From: Limnohabitans sp. 2KL-17
GTDB lineage: Bacteria; Pseudomonadota; Gammaproteobacteria; Burkholderiales; Burkholderiaceae_C
Direction: 5' to 3'
NCBI RefSeq assembly: GCF_003063415.1
Contig: NZ_NESK01000010.1
Location: 1-64,000, forward strand
Length of the DNA: 64,000 bases
The position numbers were made by a program, and so were the translations under genes. The first letter of the stretch is position 1; every line of letters begins with the position of its first letter. Positions 44,756 through 52,930 of the stretch are shown in pieces. The notes beneath the pieces are model-generated. The model saw nothing but the letters and a program-made list of their open reading frames with translations. It was not told where the DNA came from and did no database searches.

Positions 44756-46141
44756 TCAGGTGGACTTCTTGCGTTGAGCTTTGAGGCGATTCTCAAAGTC
44801 ATCTGTCAGTTCGGGGTTCTGTGCGATGAGGGGCATGACAAGACCTGTGCTCATCTGCACCAAGTTCATGATGTTGTTATTGGCCATCTGTGCTGTCATG
44901 ATGGCTCGGATCTGTGCGGCTTCGCCACTGGTGGCGTTTGGATCTATAACGCCAGCGAATTGCTTGGCCTTCATCAAAGGTGTCAAGTGGCTGTAATGCT
45001 TGGTGATCATCAAAACGGATGTGCCCATCTGCTCAGCCAAATCGTGAATTGGAATTCCCTCCAACAAACGCTGAGTGGCGTAGTAGTGGCGCAAGCTGTA
45101 CAAGCTGCGTTCCTTGCCCGTAACAGGGCAGTTGAGTAGCTCTGAGTCCTCAAGCCACTGCCGGAAAGGTTTGTTCCAGTTGTCGGGCACGGAGCCATCC
45201 GAAAGCCGGAACAGCAACTTGGGGATCTTTTTCTTTAAAACTTCCTCAAGCGTCATGCTGGACAAGTCTGGGCTAAGCTGACGTAGGCGCTCTAGCAGCA
45301 GCCAGCAGCTGTTGTGGGCTACAAAGTTACGTGCACCGCGTTTGCCGCGCTGTAGACGGAAATGCAGGATGGGCTGCCCATCACGTACTTCCACATCAAT
45401 GTGTCGCCATTCCAAGTATTCGGCTTCCGTGCCTGGACGCATACCAGTAGCTGCCATGAATGGGACGTAGATAGCCAGCAGTTCACGGATGATTTTTGTA
45501 CGTGCAGTGCGGCCATCCAAGATGAACTTGGGTGCGTACTTCATCATGGCTTCCAGTTCTTCATGACTGAACTCAGCGCGACGGTCACTCTCAACCCCAG
45601 TGTTCTTGGTAAGAGGGCGCTCATAGGCGGTCATGTAACCGCGCTCAATAGCTTCGTCAAAGATGAGGTTCAGCGCAGCGTTGTGATTGTTCTGGGCACT
45701 GCCAGAGAGCTCGCGTCCCACCTTGTCACGCCGCCACACATGGAATTCTGAAATTACGGAGGGCTTGACGCCATCCACGTTGTACAGGCCGTAGAAGGGG
45801 ATCAAGTACAACTTAATAGCTGAAACATAGTCCCGAAAGCTAGGTTTGGCGGTACCTGCGGCAATTTCAGCTTCCAAGCGGTGCAGGACGATTTCAGCCA
45901 CTGGCTTGAACTTTCTGCTGGTGACAGGGCGACCTTCTTCCAAGTCAAACGTTGCCTTCATCCACATGCGTTCAGCAATGCGCGCTGCTTCCTTCACATT
46001 GGCTGTATCAGTGCTGCGACGGAACCAAGTTTTTAGATTCTCCAGCTTGTAATGCGCTTGCCATTTTTTGCTGTCGTCACGACGCACAAGCCTAATCAAT
46101 TCAGGCTTGACTATGACGGTTTCGCTTGCTGGTACACGCAT
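44756..46141 (-). CDS. int: Phage-type tyrosine integrase of the island
   Basis: 461 residues. Arm/core-binding domains occupy roughly residues 1-190. The catalytic domain carries Arg235 (ATGMRPGTEAEYLEW), Arg351 (SLYSLRHYYAT) and the nucleophile Tyr383 (TKHYSHL). The first box-II His is Tyr348 and the LGH-type His is MGT, as in some integrases of proteobacterial islands. A helical tail follows to 461. It sits 125 bp from attR and the tRNA-Asn it targets, transcribed away from the tRNA. It probably drives insertion and, with a still unidentified excisionase, excision. Confidence 0.93.
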   Translation of the reverse strand: MRVPASETVIVKPELIRLVRRDDSKKWQAHYKLENLKTWFRRSTDTANVKEAARIAERMWMKATFDLEEGRPVTSRKFKPVAEIVLHRLEAEIAAGTAKPSFRDYVSAIKLYLIPFYGLYNVDGVKPSVISEFHVWRRDKVGRELSGSAQNNHNAALNLIFDEAIERGYMTAYERPLTKNTGVESDRRAEFSHEELEAMMKYAPKFILDGRTARTKIIRELLAIYVPFMAATGMRPGTEAEYLEWRHIDVEVRDGQPILHFRLQRGKRGARNFVAHNSCWLLLERLRQLSPDLSSMTLEEVLKKKIPKLLFRLSDGSVPDNWNKPFRQWLEDSELLNCPVTGKERSLYSLRHYYATQRLLEGIPIHDLAEQMGTSVLMITKHYSHLTPLMKAKQFAGVIDPNATSGEAAQIRAIMTAQMANNNIMNLVQMSTGLVMPLIAQNPELTDDFENRLKAQRKKST

Positions 46142-46196
46142 GTCAGCACTTTACAATGACTTTTTGAAAAAAGCAACCAGCGGCAGATTAATTATT

Positions 46197-46251
46197 CGTG
46201 TAATAACCGTGTAATTAACAAATCAAATAAAAAAAACGAGGTAAGTCGTTG
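46197..46251. promoter_or_regulatory. Candidate integrase arm sites and int promoter region, right end
   Basis: CGTGTAAT occurs at 46197-46204 and 46208-46215, 11 bp apart (one helical turn). TAAGTCGTTG at 46242-46251 is the inverse of the left-end CAACGACTTA. The AT-rich gap also must hold the int promoter, so the integrase may repress itself. Confidence 0.5.
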
Positions 46252-46265
46252 TTTTTAAAGGGGTT

Positions 46266-46311
46266 TTGGCTCCTCGACCTGGGCTCGAACCAGGGACCTA
46301 CGGATTAACAG
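46266..46311. repeat. attR: 46-bp repeat inside intact tRNA-Asn
   Basis: Perfect copy of 25451-25496. At this end it is continuous with the rest of the tRNA, so the gene stays functional. Confidence 0.92.
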
Positions 46312-46342
46312 TCCGGCGCTCTACCGACTGAGCTATCGAGGA
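46267..46342 (-). tRNA. tRNA-Asn (anticodon GTT)
   Basis: The minus strand reads TCCTCGATAGCTCAGTCGG at the 5' end. The anticodon loop is CTGTTAA, the T-arm GGTTCGAGCC, and the acceptor TCCTCGA pairs with TCGAGGA, followed by encoded G-CCA. It is 76 nt with all arms intact. It is the integration target of the island. Confidence 0.97.
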
Positions 46343-46352
46343 ATAGCTTCGA

Positions 46353-46358
46353 ATTATA
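46353..46358 (-). promoter_or_regulatory. Likely -10 element of tRNA-Asn
   Basis: TATAAT on the minus strand ends 10 nt before the tRNA 5' end and overlaps the thiE stop codon (46354-46356). The -35 is poor. thiE read-through may also contribute to tRNA transcription. Confidence 0.45.
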
Positions 46359-47343
46359 GAGTGGTTTTTGGCCTGTTTTGAGAGGGGGCAGAGAATTTTT
46401 CCAAAATCGCTTGCAAGCGCTGGGCCCCTGCTTCCGGGTCGCTGGCACCTGTGATGGCGCGCACCACGGCAACCGAGCCCACACCGCTTTGCATGACCTC
46501 GGGCAGGCGTGATTCGTCGATGCCGCCGATGGCGACCAGGGGGTTGTGCTGCATGAGCTTGGCGTAGGCATTCAAACGGCCTGTGCCTTGAGGCGCTGTT
46601 TGCATGCGCTTGAGCGTGGTGGGGAACACCGCGCCCAGCGCCAGGTAGCTAGGGCTGGCGGCATCGGCGCGCAGCATTTCGGCATACCCGTGCGTGCTCA
46701 GGCCCAGGCGCAGGCCGGCACTGCGCAGGGTGTCTATGGGTGCGTCGTCCATGTCTTCTTGGCCCAGGTGCACGCCATAGGCCCCTTCGTCGATGGCGAT
46801 TTGCCAGTGGTCATTGATGAAAAGCAGGGCCTTGGTGCCTTGTACCGCTTGGACAGCCGCGCGCACTTCCTGGCGAATGGCTTGCTCGTTTTCAGACTTG
46901 AAGCGCAGCTGCAAGGTGGGCACGCCCGCTTGGGCCATGCGCGCCACCCAGGCGGCATCGGGCAGCACCGCATAAAGCCCCAAGTTTTTGGGGCAGGCAG
47001 GAAAGGCATTGGCTCTGGGTGTGGGCAAGATGCCAAAGTCTTCGGGCTGGCAGGGCCAATCGGTCAGCGTGAACTGGCCTGTGCGTTGGGTCTGAGCATG
47101 CCAGGCCGCGGCCACGCATTGCGCATCGTGCTCTACAAAACCCAACATGCGGCAGGCTTGCAAAACCGCGGCGTGCTCGGCGCTCAAAGCGGCGTCGCTG
47201 GCGTGTTGGGCTTGTTCAAAGCCGATGGCCGTGCCTGCCAGCATGGCCGCATGCTGCTGCGCCAGGGCCTGGGCGATGTCTTGAGGTGTGTCCTGCGTCA
47301 TGTCGTGCGTCGTGTCGTGAGTTGTGTCTGTTGCGTTGCTCAT
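46354..47343 (-). CDS. thiE: Thiamin-phosphate synthase with N-terminal extension
   Basis: 329 residues. The enzyme couples HMP pyrophosphate and thiazole phosphate to thiamin phosphate. The C-terminal domain (about residues 115-320) is a TIM barrel with KALLFINDHWQIA, GVHLGQEDM, LGAVFPTTLKRM and LVAIGGIDE. The first 115 residues are extra compared with the usual 210-residue ThiE. They have the form AALSAEHAAVLQACRMLGFV, with no known catalytic motif. The ATG at 47343 overlaps the thiG stop by 4 bp. It is the last gene of thiOSGE. Confidence 0.92.
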   Translation of the reverse strand: MSNATDTTHDTTHDMTQDTPQDIAQALAQQHAAMLAGTAIGFEQAQHASDAALSAEHAAVLQACRMLGFVEHDAQCVAAAWHAQTQRTGQFTLTDWPCQPEDFGILPTPRANAFPACPKNLGLYAVLPDAAWVARMAQAGVPTLQLRFKSENEQAIRQEVRAAVQAVQGTKALLFINDHWQIAIDEGAYGVHLGQEDMDDAPIDTLRSAGLRLGLSTHGYAEMLRADAASPSYLALGAVFPTTLKRMQTAPQGTGRLNAYAKLMQHNPLVAIGGIDESRLPEVMQSGVGSVAVVRAITGASDPEAGAQRLQAILEKFSAPSQNRPKTTL

Positions 47344-48161
47344 GCCTGGTGCCAAAAGGGTGTGCCCAGCACGGGGGTGCTGGGTTGGGCGCTGTCTTGC
47401 GCTTGCATGGCACCCGACAAAAAGGCGGCTCTGCCCGCATTCACGGCATCTGCAAATGCACGGGCCATTTGGACGGGGTCTCGGGCCAGTGCCACGGCGG
47501 TGTTCAGCAGCACGGCGTCGTAGCCCCACTCCATCACCTGGCACGCGTGCGAGGGCAAGCCCAGGCCTGCGTCCACGATCATCGGCACATCCAGCCGGTC
47601 GCGCAGTGTGCGCAGCGCATGCGGATTGATGGGCCCTTTGCCCGTGCCGATGGGCGCGGCCCAGGGCATCACGGCCTGGCAACCCACGTCCACCAGGCGC
47701 TGGCACAGCACCAGATCGTCGGTGGTGTAGGGCAACACCTTGAAGCCCGCCTTGATCAGCGTGCTGGCAACGGCGGGCAGGTTCAGGGTGTCGGGCTGCA
47801 AGGTGTAGTCGTCCCCAATCAGCTCCAGTTTGATCCAGTCGGTCTCGAACACTTCACGGGCCATTTCTGCCGTGGTGATGGCTTCTTGCGCGCTGTGACA
47901 CCCAGCGGTGTTGGGCAACACCGGCACATTGGCCTGGCGCAACAGGTTCCAGAAACTTTGTGAGGCCTCGCCGCCGCTGCCGGTTTGCCTGCGCAGCGAG
48001 GCCGTGAGCATGGCGGGGGTCGAGGTGTGGATTGCTTCCAGCAACACAGCGGGTGATGGGTATCGCGAGGTGCCGAGCATCAAGCGGCTGCCAAAGCTTT
48101 CGCCGTAAAGGGTCAAGGGGTCTTGGGGCAAGGTGTTTGGGAGCAATGTGTTTAGGGTCAT
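47340..48161 (-). CDS. thiG: Thiazole synthase
   Basis: 273 residues, TIM barrel. The enzyme forms the thiazole phosphate from DXP, dehydroglycine and ThiS thiocarboxylate. LMLGTSRYPS (28-36), the Schiff-base Lys111 in WIKLELIGDD, and VDAGLGLPSHA are all present. It follows thiS by 6 bp and overlaps thiE. The imine donor is probably made by ThiO next to it. Confidence 0.95.
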   Translation of the reverse strand: MTLNTLLPNTLPQDPLTLYGESFGSRLMLGTSRYPSPAVLLEAIHTSTPAMLTASLRRQTGSGGEASQSFWNLLRQANVPVLPNTAGCHSAQEAITTAEMAREVFETDWIKLELIGDDYTLQPDTLNLPAVASTLIKAGFKVLPYTTDDLVLCQRLVDVGCQAVMPWAAPIGTGKGPINPHALRTLRDRLDVPMIVDAGLGLPSHACQVMEWGYDAVLLNTAVALARDPVQMARAFADAVNAGRAAFLSGAMQAQDSAQPSTPVLGTPFWHQA

Positions 48162-48167
48162 GCGGGT

Positions 48168-48380
48168 TCAACCTCCGGTGATGGGGGCAATCAATTCGAT
48201 CTGGTCGTCTTGCGCCAGTGTGTGTTGGGCGTATTGTCCGCGCGGCACAAACTGCAAATTGACCGCTGCGGCAAAAGGGGGCTGGATGGCGGCTTTGGCC
48301 ACGGCATCGGCCAAGCTGGCGCCCTCTGCCAAGGTGTGCAGTGCTTGGTTGATCCGCACTTGGATGGTGTTGTCAGACAT
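48168..48380 (-). CDS. thiS: Sulfur carrier protein ThiS
   Basis: 70 residues, beta-grasp. It ends in the required Gly-Gly (PITGG), which is adenylated and thiocarboxylated to give sulfur to ThiG. It starts inside the end of thiO (8-bp overlap). No thiF homologue is in the window. Confidence 0.94.
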   Translation of the reverse strand: MSDNTIQVRINQALHTLAEGASLADAVAKAAIQPPFAAAVNLQFVPRGQYAQHTLAQDDQIELIAPITGG

Positions 48381-49458
48381 GGTCGAATTTCAAGTTGAAT
48401 TGTGTGGCCAGCGTGGTGGTTTGGTGTTGCACCCATTCCACCACCACGTCCAGCATGGCGGGGGATATCAAAAATCCGTGGCGGTACAAGCCGTTGATCT
48501 GCAAGCAGCGCTCGCCCAGTTGCTGGATGGCCGGCAGGTTGTCGGTCAGTGTGGGCCGGGCCTGGGTGCTCACCTCCAGAATGCGCGCTTCGGCAAAGCC
48601 GCTGTGCACGGTGTAGGCCGCGCTCAACAGCTCCAGTGTCGAGCGCACGCTGGCAGGCGACAGGTCTTCGGTTTCAATTTCAGTGGCCCCGATCACAAAC
48701 ACATGGTCTTGCTTGGGGGCAATGTAGATCGGGTAGCGCGGGTGAATCAAGCGGGTGGGGCGTTGCAGCGTGACCTCGGGGGCATGCAGGCGGATCACCT
48801 CGCCGCGCACACCTCGCAGTTGCGGCCACTCGCTGCGCGCACCCAGGCCCCTGCAGTCAAAGACCCAGTCGGGCTGGCCAGTCTGTCCCGGCTGAAAATC
48901 TTCGGGTGCACGTGGGCTGTGCCAGCGCATCTCAACGGCTTGCTGCTCAAGGCTGGCCAGCAAGGCGGCCAGCAGTTGACGGTTGTCGAGCTGGGCCTCG
49001 TCGGGTAAATACAGCGCCTGGTTAAAACGCGACGCCAGCGATGGCTCGCAAACGGGCAAGCTGCTGGCGTCCAGCATTTGAGCCGCAGGCAGGCTGGGCA
49101 ATTGCTGTTGGGTCTGCGCCAGAATGTCGGTGAAGCGCCTGGCCTCTGCCGCATCTTGTCGGTGCCACACCACCAGGGTGCCGTTTTGCTGGAAAAAAAC
49201 AGGCGCCGGCAGCCCCGCAATCAGCTCAGGCCAGCGCTTGAGGGCGTGTTGCCCCATGCGCACCACGGGCAGCTCGGTGATGGCCGATTCGGCCAAGGGG
49301 GCCAGCATGGCAGCGGCCACGCGCGCGGCTGCGCCTTGTGCATCGGGCCCCTGGGCTTCGTGCACCACCACCTTGTGGCCCCGTTGCGCCAAGGCATTGG
49401 CGAGCAAGCGGCCCATCAGGCCAGCACCCAGCACCACACTCGAAACTTCTGCGCTCAT
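48373..49458 (-). CDS. thiO: Glycine oxidase
   Basis: 361 residues, FAD-dependent. VVLGAGLMGRLLANALAQRG is the dinucleotide-binding loop. RGEVIRLHAPEV and YIAPKQDHVFVIGATE belong to the DAAO-type fold, and INGLYRHGFLISPA is near the C-terminus. It oxidises glycine to the iminoacetate used by ThiG. I chose ATG 49458 because it puts the FAD motif at residues 8-20. It diverges from thiD across a 38-bp gap. Confidence 0.92.
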   Translation of the reverse strand: MSAEVSSVVLGAGLMGRLLANALAQRGHKVVVHEAQGPDAQGAAARVAAAMLAPLAESAITELPVVRMGQHALKRWPELIAGLPAPVFFQQNGTLVVWHRQDAAEARRFTDILAQTQQQLPSLPAAQMLDASSLPVCEPSLASRFNQALYLPDEAQLDNRQLLAALLASLEQQAVEMRWHSPRAPEDFQPGQTGQPDWVFDCRGLGARSEWPQLRGVRGEVIRLHAPEVTLQRPTRLIHPRYPIYIAPKQDHVFVIGATEIETEDLSPASVRSTLELLSAAYTVHSGFAEARILEVSTQARPTLTDNLPAIQQLGERCLQINGLYRHGFLISPAMLDVVVEWVQHQTTTLATQFNLKFDHV

Positions 49459-49496
49459 GAAAAGATTTCCTGGGTGATTCGCGGATAATTTCCCGC

Positions 49497-50351
49497 ATGA
49501 CTCATTCTTACCGTTACGCACGCGTGCTCACCATTGCCGGCTCTGACAGCGGGGGCGGTGCCGGCATTCAGGCCGACCTGAAAACCTTTGCCGCATTGGG
49601 TTGCTACGGCATGAGCGCCATCACCGCACTCACGGCGCAAAACACCCTGGGCGTGCAGGGCATTCACGCGGTGCCGCCCGCGTTTTTGAAAGCGCAAATT
49701 CAGTCGGTGGTGGAAGACATTGGCGTGGACGCCCTGAAGATCGGCATGCTGCATGAACCCGCCGTGGTCGAGGTGGTGGCCTGGGCCATAGACCATTACC
49801 AACTCACCCGCGTGGTGCTCGACCCCGTGATGGTGGCCACCAGTGGCGACCGCTTGATGGCCAACGAGACCGTGCAGGTGCTGGTGCGCGAATTGTTTCC
49901 GCGCGTCAGCGTCATCACCCCCAACCTGGATGAAGCTGCCTTGCTGCTGGGCCATGACATTGCGGATGCCGATGCCTTGAACCAAGCCGTGCAAGATCTG
50001 CTGGCCATGGGCGCCAAGGCGGTGTTGCTCAAAGGTGGGCACCTGGCAGGCAATGAGGTGGTCGACTTGCTGGTGCAAGCCCATGGGCCATCGCGGCGCT
50101 TGGCCTCGCCCAGGATTGCCAGCAACAACGTGCATGGCACCGGCTGCACCTTGTCGTCGGCGATGGCCGCTTATCTGGCGCTGGGCCATGACTTGACCGA
50201 GTCCGTTGCCTTGGCGCGCACCTTCATTTTGGGCGCCATTGCCCACGGGGCTGATGTGAAGACCGGTCACGGTCACGGCCCCTTGAACCATGGTTTCTCG
50301 CCCGTGCCGCTTCATCGCATCACCAATCCGCCATCGACCAGCAGCACCTGA
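49497..50351 (+). CDS. thiD: HMP kinase / HMP-phosphate kinase
   Basis: 284 residues, ribokinase fold. TIAGSDSGGGAGIQADLKTF is the N-terminal signature, VLDPVMVATSGDRL the substrate region, and NNVHGTGCTLSSA the anion hole with the catalytic Asp/Cys-Gly motif. It phosphorylates HMP twice, which suits the HMP-type transporters nearby. The last 40 bp overlap the convergent SDR gene. Confidence 0.95.
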   Translation: MTHSYRYARVLTIAGSDSGGGAGIQADLKTFAALGCYGMSAITALTAQNTLGVQGIHAVPPAFLKAQIQSVVEDIGVDALKIGMLHEPAVVEVVAWAIDHYQLTRVVLDPVMVATSGDRLMANETVQVLVRELFPRVSVITPNLDEAALLLGHDIADADALNQAVQDLLAMGAKAVLLKGGHLAGNEVVDLLVQAHGPSRRLASPRIASNNVHGTGCTLSSAMAAYLALGHDLTESVALARTFILGAIAHGADVKTGHGHGPLNHGFSPVPLHRITNPPSTSST

Positions 50352-51109
50352 CCGGTGACAAAGCGGCTCCAGTCGGATGCCAAAAACAGCACCGGTCCCG
50401 CCACATCGTCGGGCGTTGCCAATCGGCCCATGGGCGTTTGTGCGATCAGGCTGTCCTTGATGGCCTCTTTGGTGTGGCGGCTCGAATCGGTGGGGCTGAC
50501 CAAACCGGGCGCCACGCAGTTCACGCGGATGCCCAATGGCCCCAACTCGGTGGCCAGGTTGCGGCTGAAGCCCACCAGCGCCGATTTGGCCGTGCTGTAG
50601 TCGTGGTACGCGATGCTGGGCCGGTCCACCATATCACTCACCAAGTTGACGATGCTGCCTTGCGCACGTTGCCTGAAATGCGGCAGCACGGCCTGGCACA
50701 CGTTGTAGGCTGCGTGCACCGCGCCGTCAAATTGGCTTTGGTAGGCCTGCCAGGGGGTGTCCCAAAATCGGGTGCGATGGTCTGGGTCGAACGTGTAGGG
50801 GCTGAACGCGTTGTTCACCACCACATCGATGCGCCCAACCTCGCGCAAGGCCTGGGCCACCATGGCATCCACGGCCTCGGCAGAACGCACATCGGCGGGC
50901 AAGGCCCAGGCATCTCCGCCCGTGGCTTGGCCGAGCTCTTGGCATTGCGCCACAACGGCTTGGGCGGCAGCGGTGTTGCTCAGGTAATTCACCAGGACCA
51001 TGGCGCCTTCGCGCGCAAAAGCGCGGGCAATGGCCGCACCGATGCCACGGCTGGCCCCTGTGACCAGCACCACCTTGCCGGCAAATTGAGCGTGCTGCGG
51101 TGAGTTCAT
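50312..51109 (-). CDS. SDR oxidoreductase (FabG-like) at the end of the TPP-regulated operon
   Basis: 265 residues, classical SDR. VTGASRGIGAAIARA is the cofactor loop, NNAFSP stands for NNAG, Ser (LVSDM) and YSTAK form the active site, and VAPGLVSPT is conserved. It starts inside the binding-protein gene (4-bp overlap) and so belongs to the operon under the TPP riboswitch. Next to a LuxC/LuxE pair, an aldehyde or ketone reductase role is an attractive guess. The substrate is unknown. Confidence 0.85.
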   Translation of the reverse strand: MNSPQHAQFAGKVVLVTGASRGIGAAIARAFAREGAMVLVNYLSNTAAAQAVVAQCQELGQATGGDAWALPADVRSAEAVDAMVAQALREVGRIDVVVNNAFSPYTFDPDHRTRFWDTPWQAYQSQFDGAVHAAYNVCQAVLPHFRQRAQGSIVNLVSDMVDRPSIAYHDYSTAKSALVGFSRNLATELGPLGIRVNCVAPGLVSPTDSSRHTKEAIKDSLIAQTPMGRLATPDDVAGPVLFLASDWSRFVTGQVLLVDGGLVMR

Positions 51110-52128
51110 CGCTTGGCCGGTGTGTGCGGTGGCAGCAGGTCTTGGCTGACCACATCTTTCACCAAAATGTCGCGCTGGATGACGCCAAAAGATTGGTAGG
51201 CCTTGGCACCTTTTTGCAAGCTCACCATGTCAAAGGCACCCAGGCCGCGCTGGGCGGTGGTGGCCGACACGCTGGACTCGTTGCGCAGCCGAATGATGTC
51301 CAGGTTCATGCTGGGGTTTTGCCCATCGATGGCGTATTTCACGGCCAGTTTGGCGGCTTCTTCAGGCGAGCCGATCATCCATTTGGCGCTGTCCTGGTAG
51401 GCCTTCAAGAAGCGCTTGAGGACTTCTTTTTTCTGCTGGTAGGTGTCTTCGCGCACGACAAAAAAGTCGCTGGAAATGTTCAGGTGGTTTTTGATTTCCA
51501 TCACGTTCACGCCGCCCAGCCCTCTTTGACGCCCGATCAGCAAGCCGGTGTCGGTGGCGGCTGTGGCGTCCACTTGTCCCTGCATGAGCGGGGCAAAGTT
51601 GAGCAAGCCCGTGACCACCACGGTGACGTCGGCTTCGGTCAAACCGGCCTGGTGCAACAGCACTTGCAGGTTTTGCCTGGTGCCGCTGGACAGGCTGTAA
51701 ACGCCGATGCGCTTGCCCCTGAGGTCCGCCGGTTTGAGGATGTTTTGTGATTTGAGCGACACCACATTGAAGACGTTTTGGGGGTAGATGTCGTAGATGG
51801 AACGCAGTTTTTCGCCCTTGTCCAGCGCCGTGAAAAACGAGCCGGGGTCGGTGAACGCCACATCGGCCTGGCCGCTGAGCAAGTTGCGCAGCGCGTCTCC
51901 GCCGCCCGCACCCGGCAGGAAGCCCAGCTCGATCTGGTGGGCCTTGAAAAACCCTTTTTCTTCTTCAACCAGCAAGTTGGTGATCTCGGTGATGGGTTTG
52001 CTCCAACCGGCCACCACCACTTTGTCCAGTGCTTGTGTTTTTTGAGCCCAGGTAGCGCCCGAGAAGCCCAACAACAGCAAGCTGCCAAGCACCATGGCCA
52101 AGCACTTGTTCATCCATTCAATTTTCAT
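51106..52128 (-). CDS. thiY: ABC transporter substrate-binding protein, thiamin-precursor type (ThiY/NMT1-like)
   Basis: 340 residues. A signal peptide (VLGSLLLLGFSGATWA) is followed by a two-lobe binding fold of the NMT1/THI5-like family: GWSKPITEITNLLVEEEKGF and the glycine-rich GFLPGAGGGDALRNLLSGQA. This family brings hydroxymethylpyrimidine, formylaminopyrimidine or similar ligands to ThiX/ThiZ. Its place in a TPP-riboswitch operon supports a pyrimidine ligand. Confidence 0.88.
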   Translation of the reverse strand: MKIEWMNKCLAMVLGSLLLLGFSGATWAQKTQALDKVVVAGWSKPITEITNLLVEEEKGFFKAHQIELGFLPGAGGGDALRNLLSGQADVAFTDPGSFFTALDKGEKLRSIYDIYPQNVFNVVSLKSQNILKPADLRGKRIGVYSLSSGTRQNLQVLLHQAGLTEADVTVVVTGLLNFAPLMQGQVDATAATDTGLLIGRQRGLGGVNVMEIKNHLNISSDFFVVREDTYQQKKEVLKRFLKAYQDSAKWMIGSPEEAAKLAVKYAIDGQNPSMNLDIIRLRNESSVSATTAQRGLGAFDMVSLQKGAKAYQSFGVIQRDILVKDVVSQDLLPPHTPAKR

Positions 52129-52141
52129 TTCGGGTCTTTCA

Positions 52142-52930
52142 TTAAAAAACTTGTGCAGCGCGAAGGCGCGGTTCTGTCAGCCACTGGGTGAATTTGTAAA
52201 AAGCCAAACCCAGCACGGTGATGACGGTGAGCACGGCAAACATCAACGGGGTATCCATGGAGCCTTGTGCTGCAATGATCAAAGCCCCCAGCCCGCGGCT
52301 GGCACCAATGAACTCGCCGACCACCGCACCCACCCACGCCAGCACCACGGCCACGCGCAGGCCCGCAAAAATGCCCGCCAGCCCTGCCGGCACCTTGAGG
52401 CGCCACAAGGTTTGCCAACGGCTGGCACGCAGCATGCGAAACAGCTCCAGCTGTTTGGCGTTGACCTGTTGCATGGCGGTGGTGGTGTTTTCGAGCAGCG
52501 GAAAAAAACAGATCAGCGCCGTCATGACCACGATGGGCCAGGTGCCAAAACCAAACCAGACGATGAACAGCGGTGCAAGTGCGAGCTTGGGCACCACTTG
52601 GCTGGCCACCAAGTAGGGCATCAACACCGCACGCCAGCGCGGCGCTTCGCCCAGCAGCACGCCGATCGCAAAGCCCATGCTGGCACCCAGCGCCAAGCCC
52701 AGCACCACCTCGGTCAGGGTGGCCGCGATGTGGGGCCACAGGTAGCCACTGGCCAAACCCTGCACCAGAGATTGCGCCACCACCGATGGCGCAGGCAAGA
52801 CCAGCGGCGAGGTTTGGTTCAGCCGCACCAGGGCTTCCCAGGCGGCCAAAAAGACGGCGCCTAAAACCCATGACCAGACCAGTTCACGCCTCTTCTCATG
52901 CCGTACATCACGCCGTACATCACGCTGCAT
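52142..52930 (-). CDS. thiX: ABC transporter permease (ThiX-like)
   Basis: 262 residues, about six membrane segments. The BPD permease loop is visible around GASRGLGALIIAA and the EAA-like segment. A run of basic residues (MQRDVRRDVRHEKRR) precedes TM1. The start at 52930 overlaps the ATPase gene by 11 bp; longer upstream frame is not protein-like. It belongs to the importer with the neighbouring binding protein and ATPase. Confidence 0.87.
   Translation of the reverse strand: MQRDVRRDVRHEKRRELVWSWVLGAVFLAAWEALVRLNQTSPLVLPAPSVVAQSLVQGLASGYLWPHIAATLTEVVLGLALGASMGFAIGVLLGEAPRWRAVLMPYLVASQVVPKLALAPLFIVWFGFGTWPIVVMTALICFFPLLENTTTAMQQVNAKQLELFRMLRASRWQTLWRLKVPAGLAGIFAGLRVAVVLAWVGAVVGEFIGASRGLGALIIAAQGSMDTPLMFAVLTVITVLGLAFYKFTQWLTEPRLRAAQVF

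Larger units (their letters stand above)
25451..46311. mobile_element. Integrated genomic island in tRNA-Asn with metal-resistance cargo
   Basis: The boundaries are a perfect 46-bp direct repeat (25451-25496 and 46266-46311) made of the 3' part of tRNA-Asn. The intact tRNA and a phage-type integrase gene (44756-46141) lie at the right end. Contents from the left are metal export genes, a CzcICBA-like operon, a small recombinase, a region with DnaA boxes, a polymerase-like gene, small unknown genes, and the integrase. No conjugation genes (relaxase, T4SS) or phage structural genes are seen, so transfer would need help from another element or proceed by an unknown route. Confidence 0.9.

Noticed and set aside
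35593-46141. A prophage or a conjugative element
   Set aside because: No capsid, terminase, portal, relaxase or type IV secretion genes were found between the att repeats.
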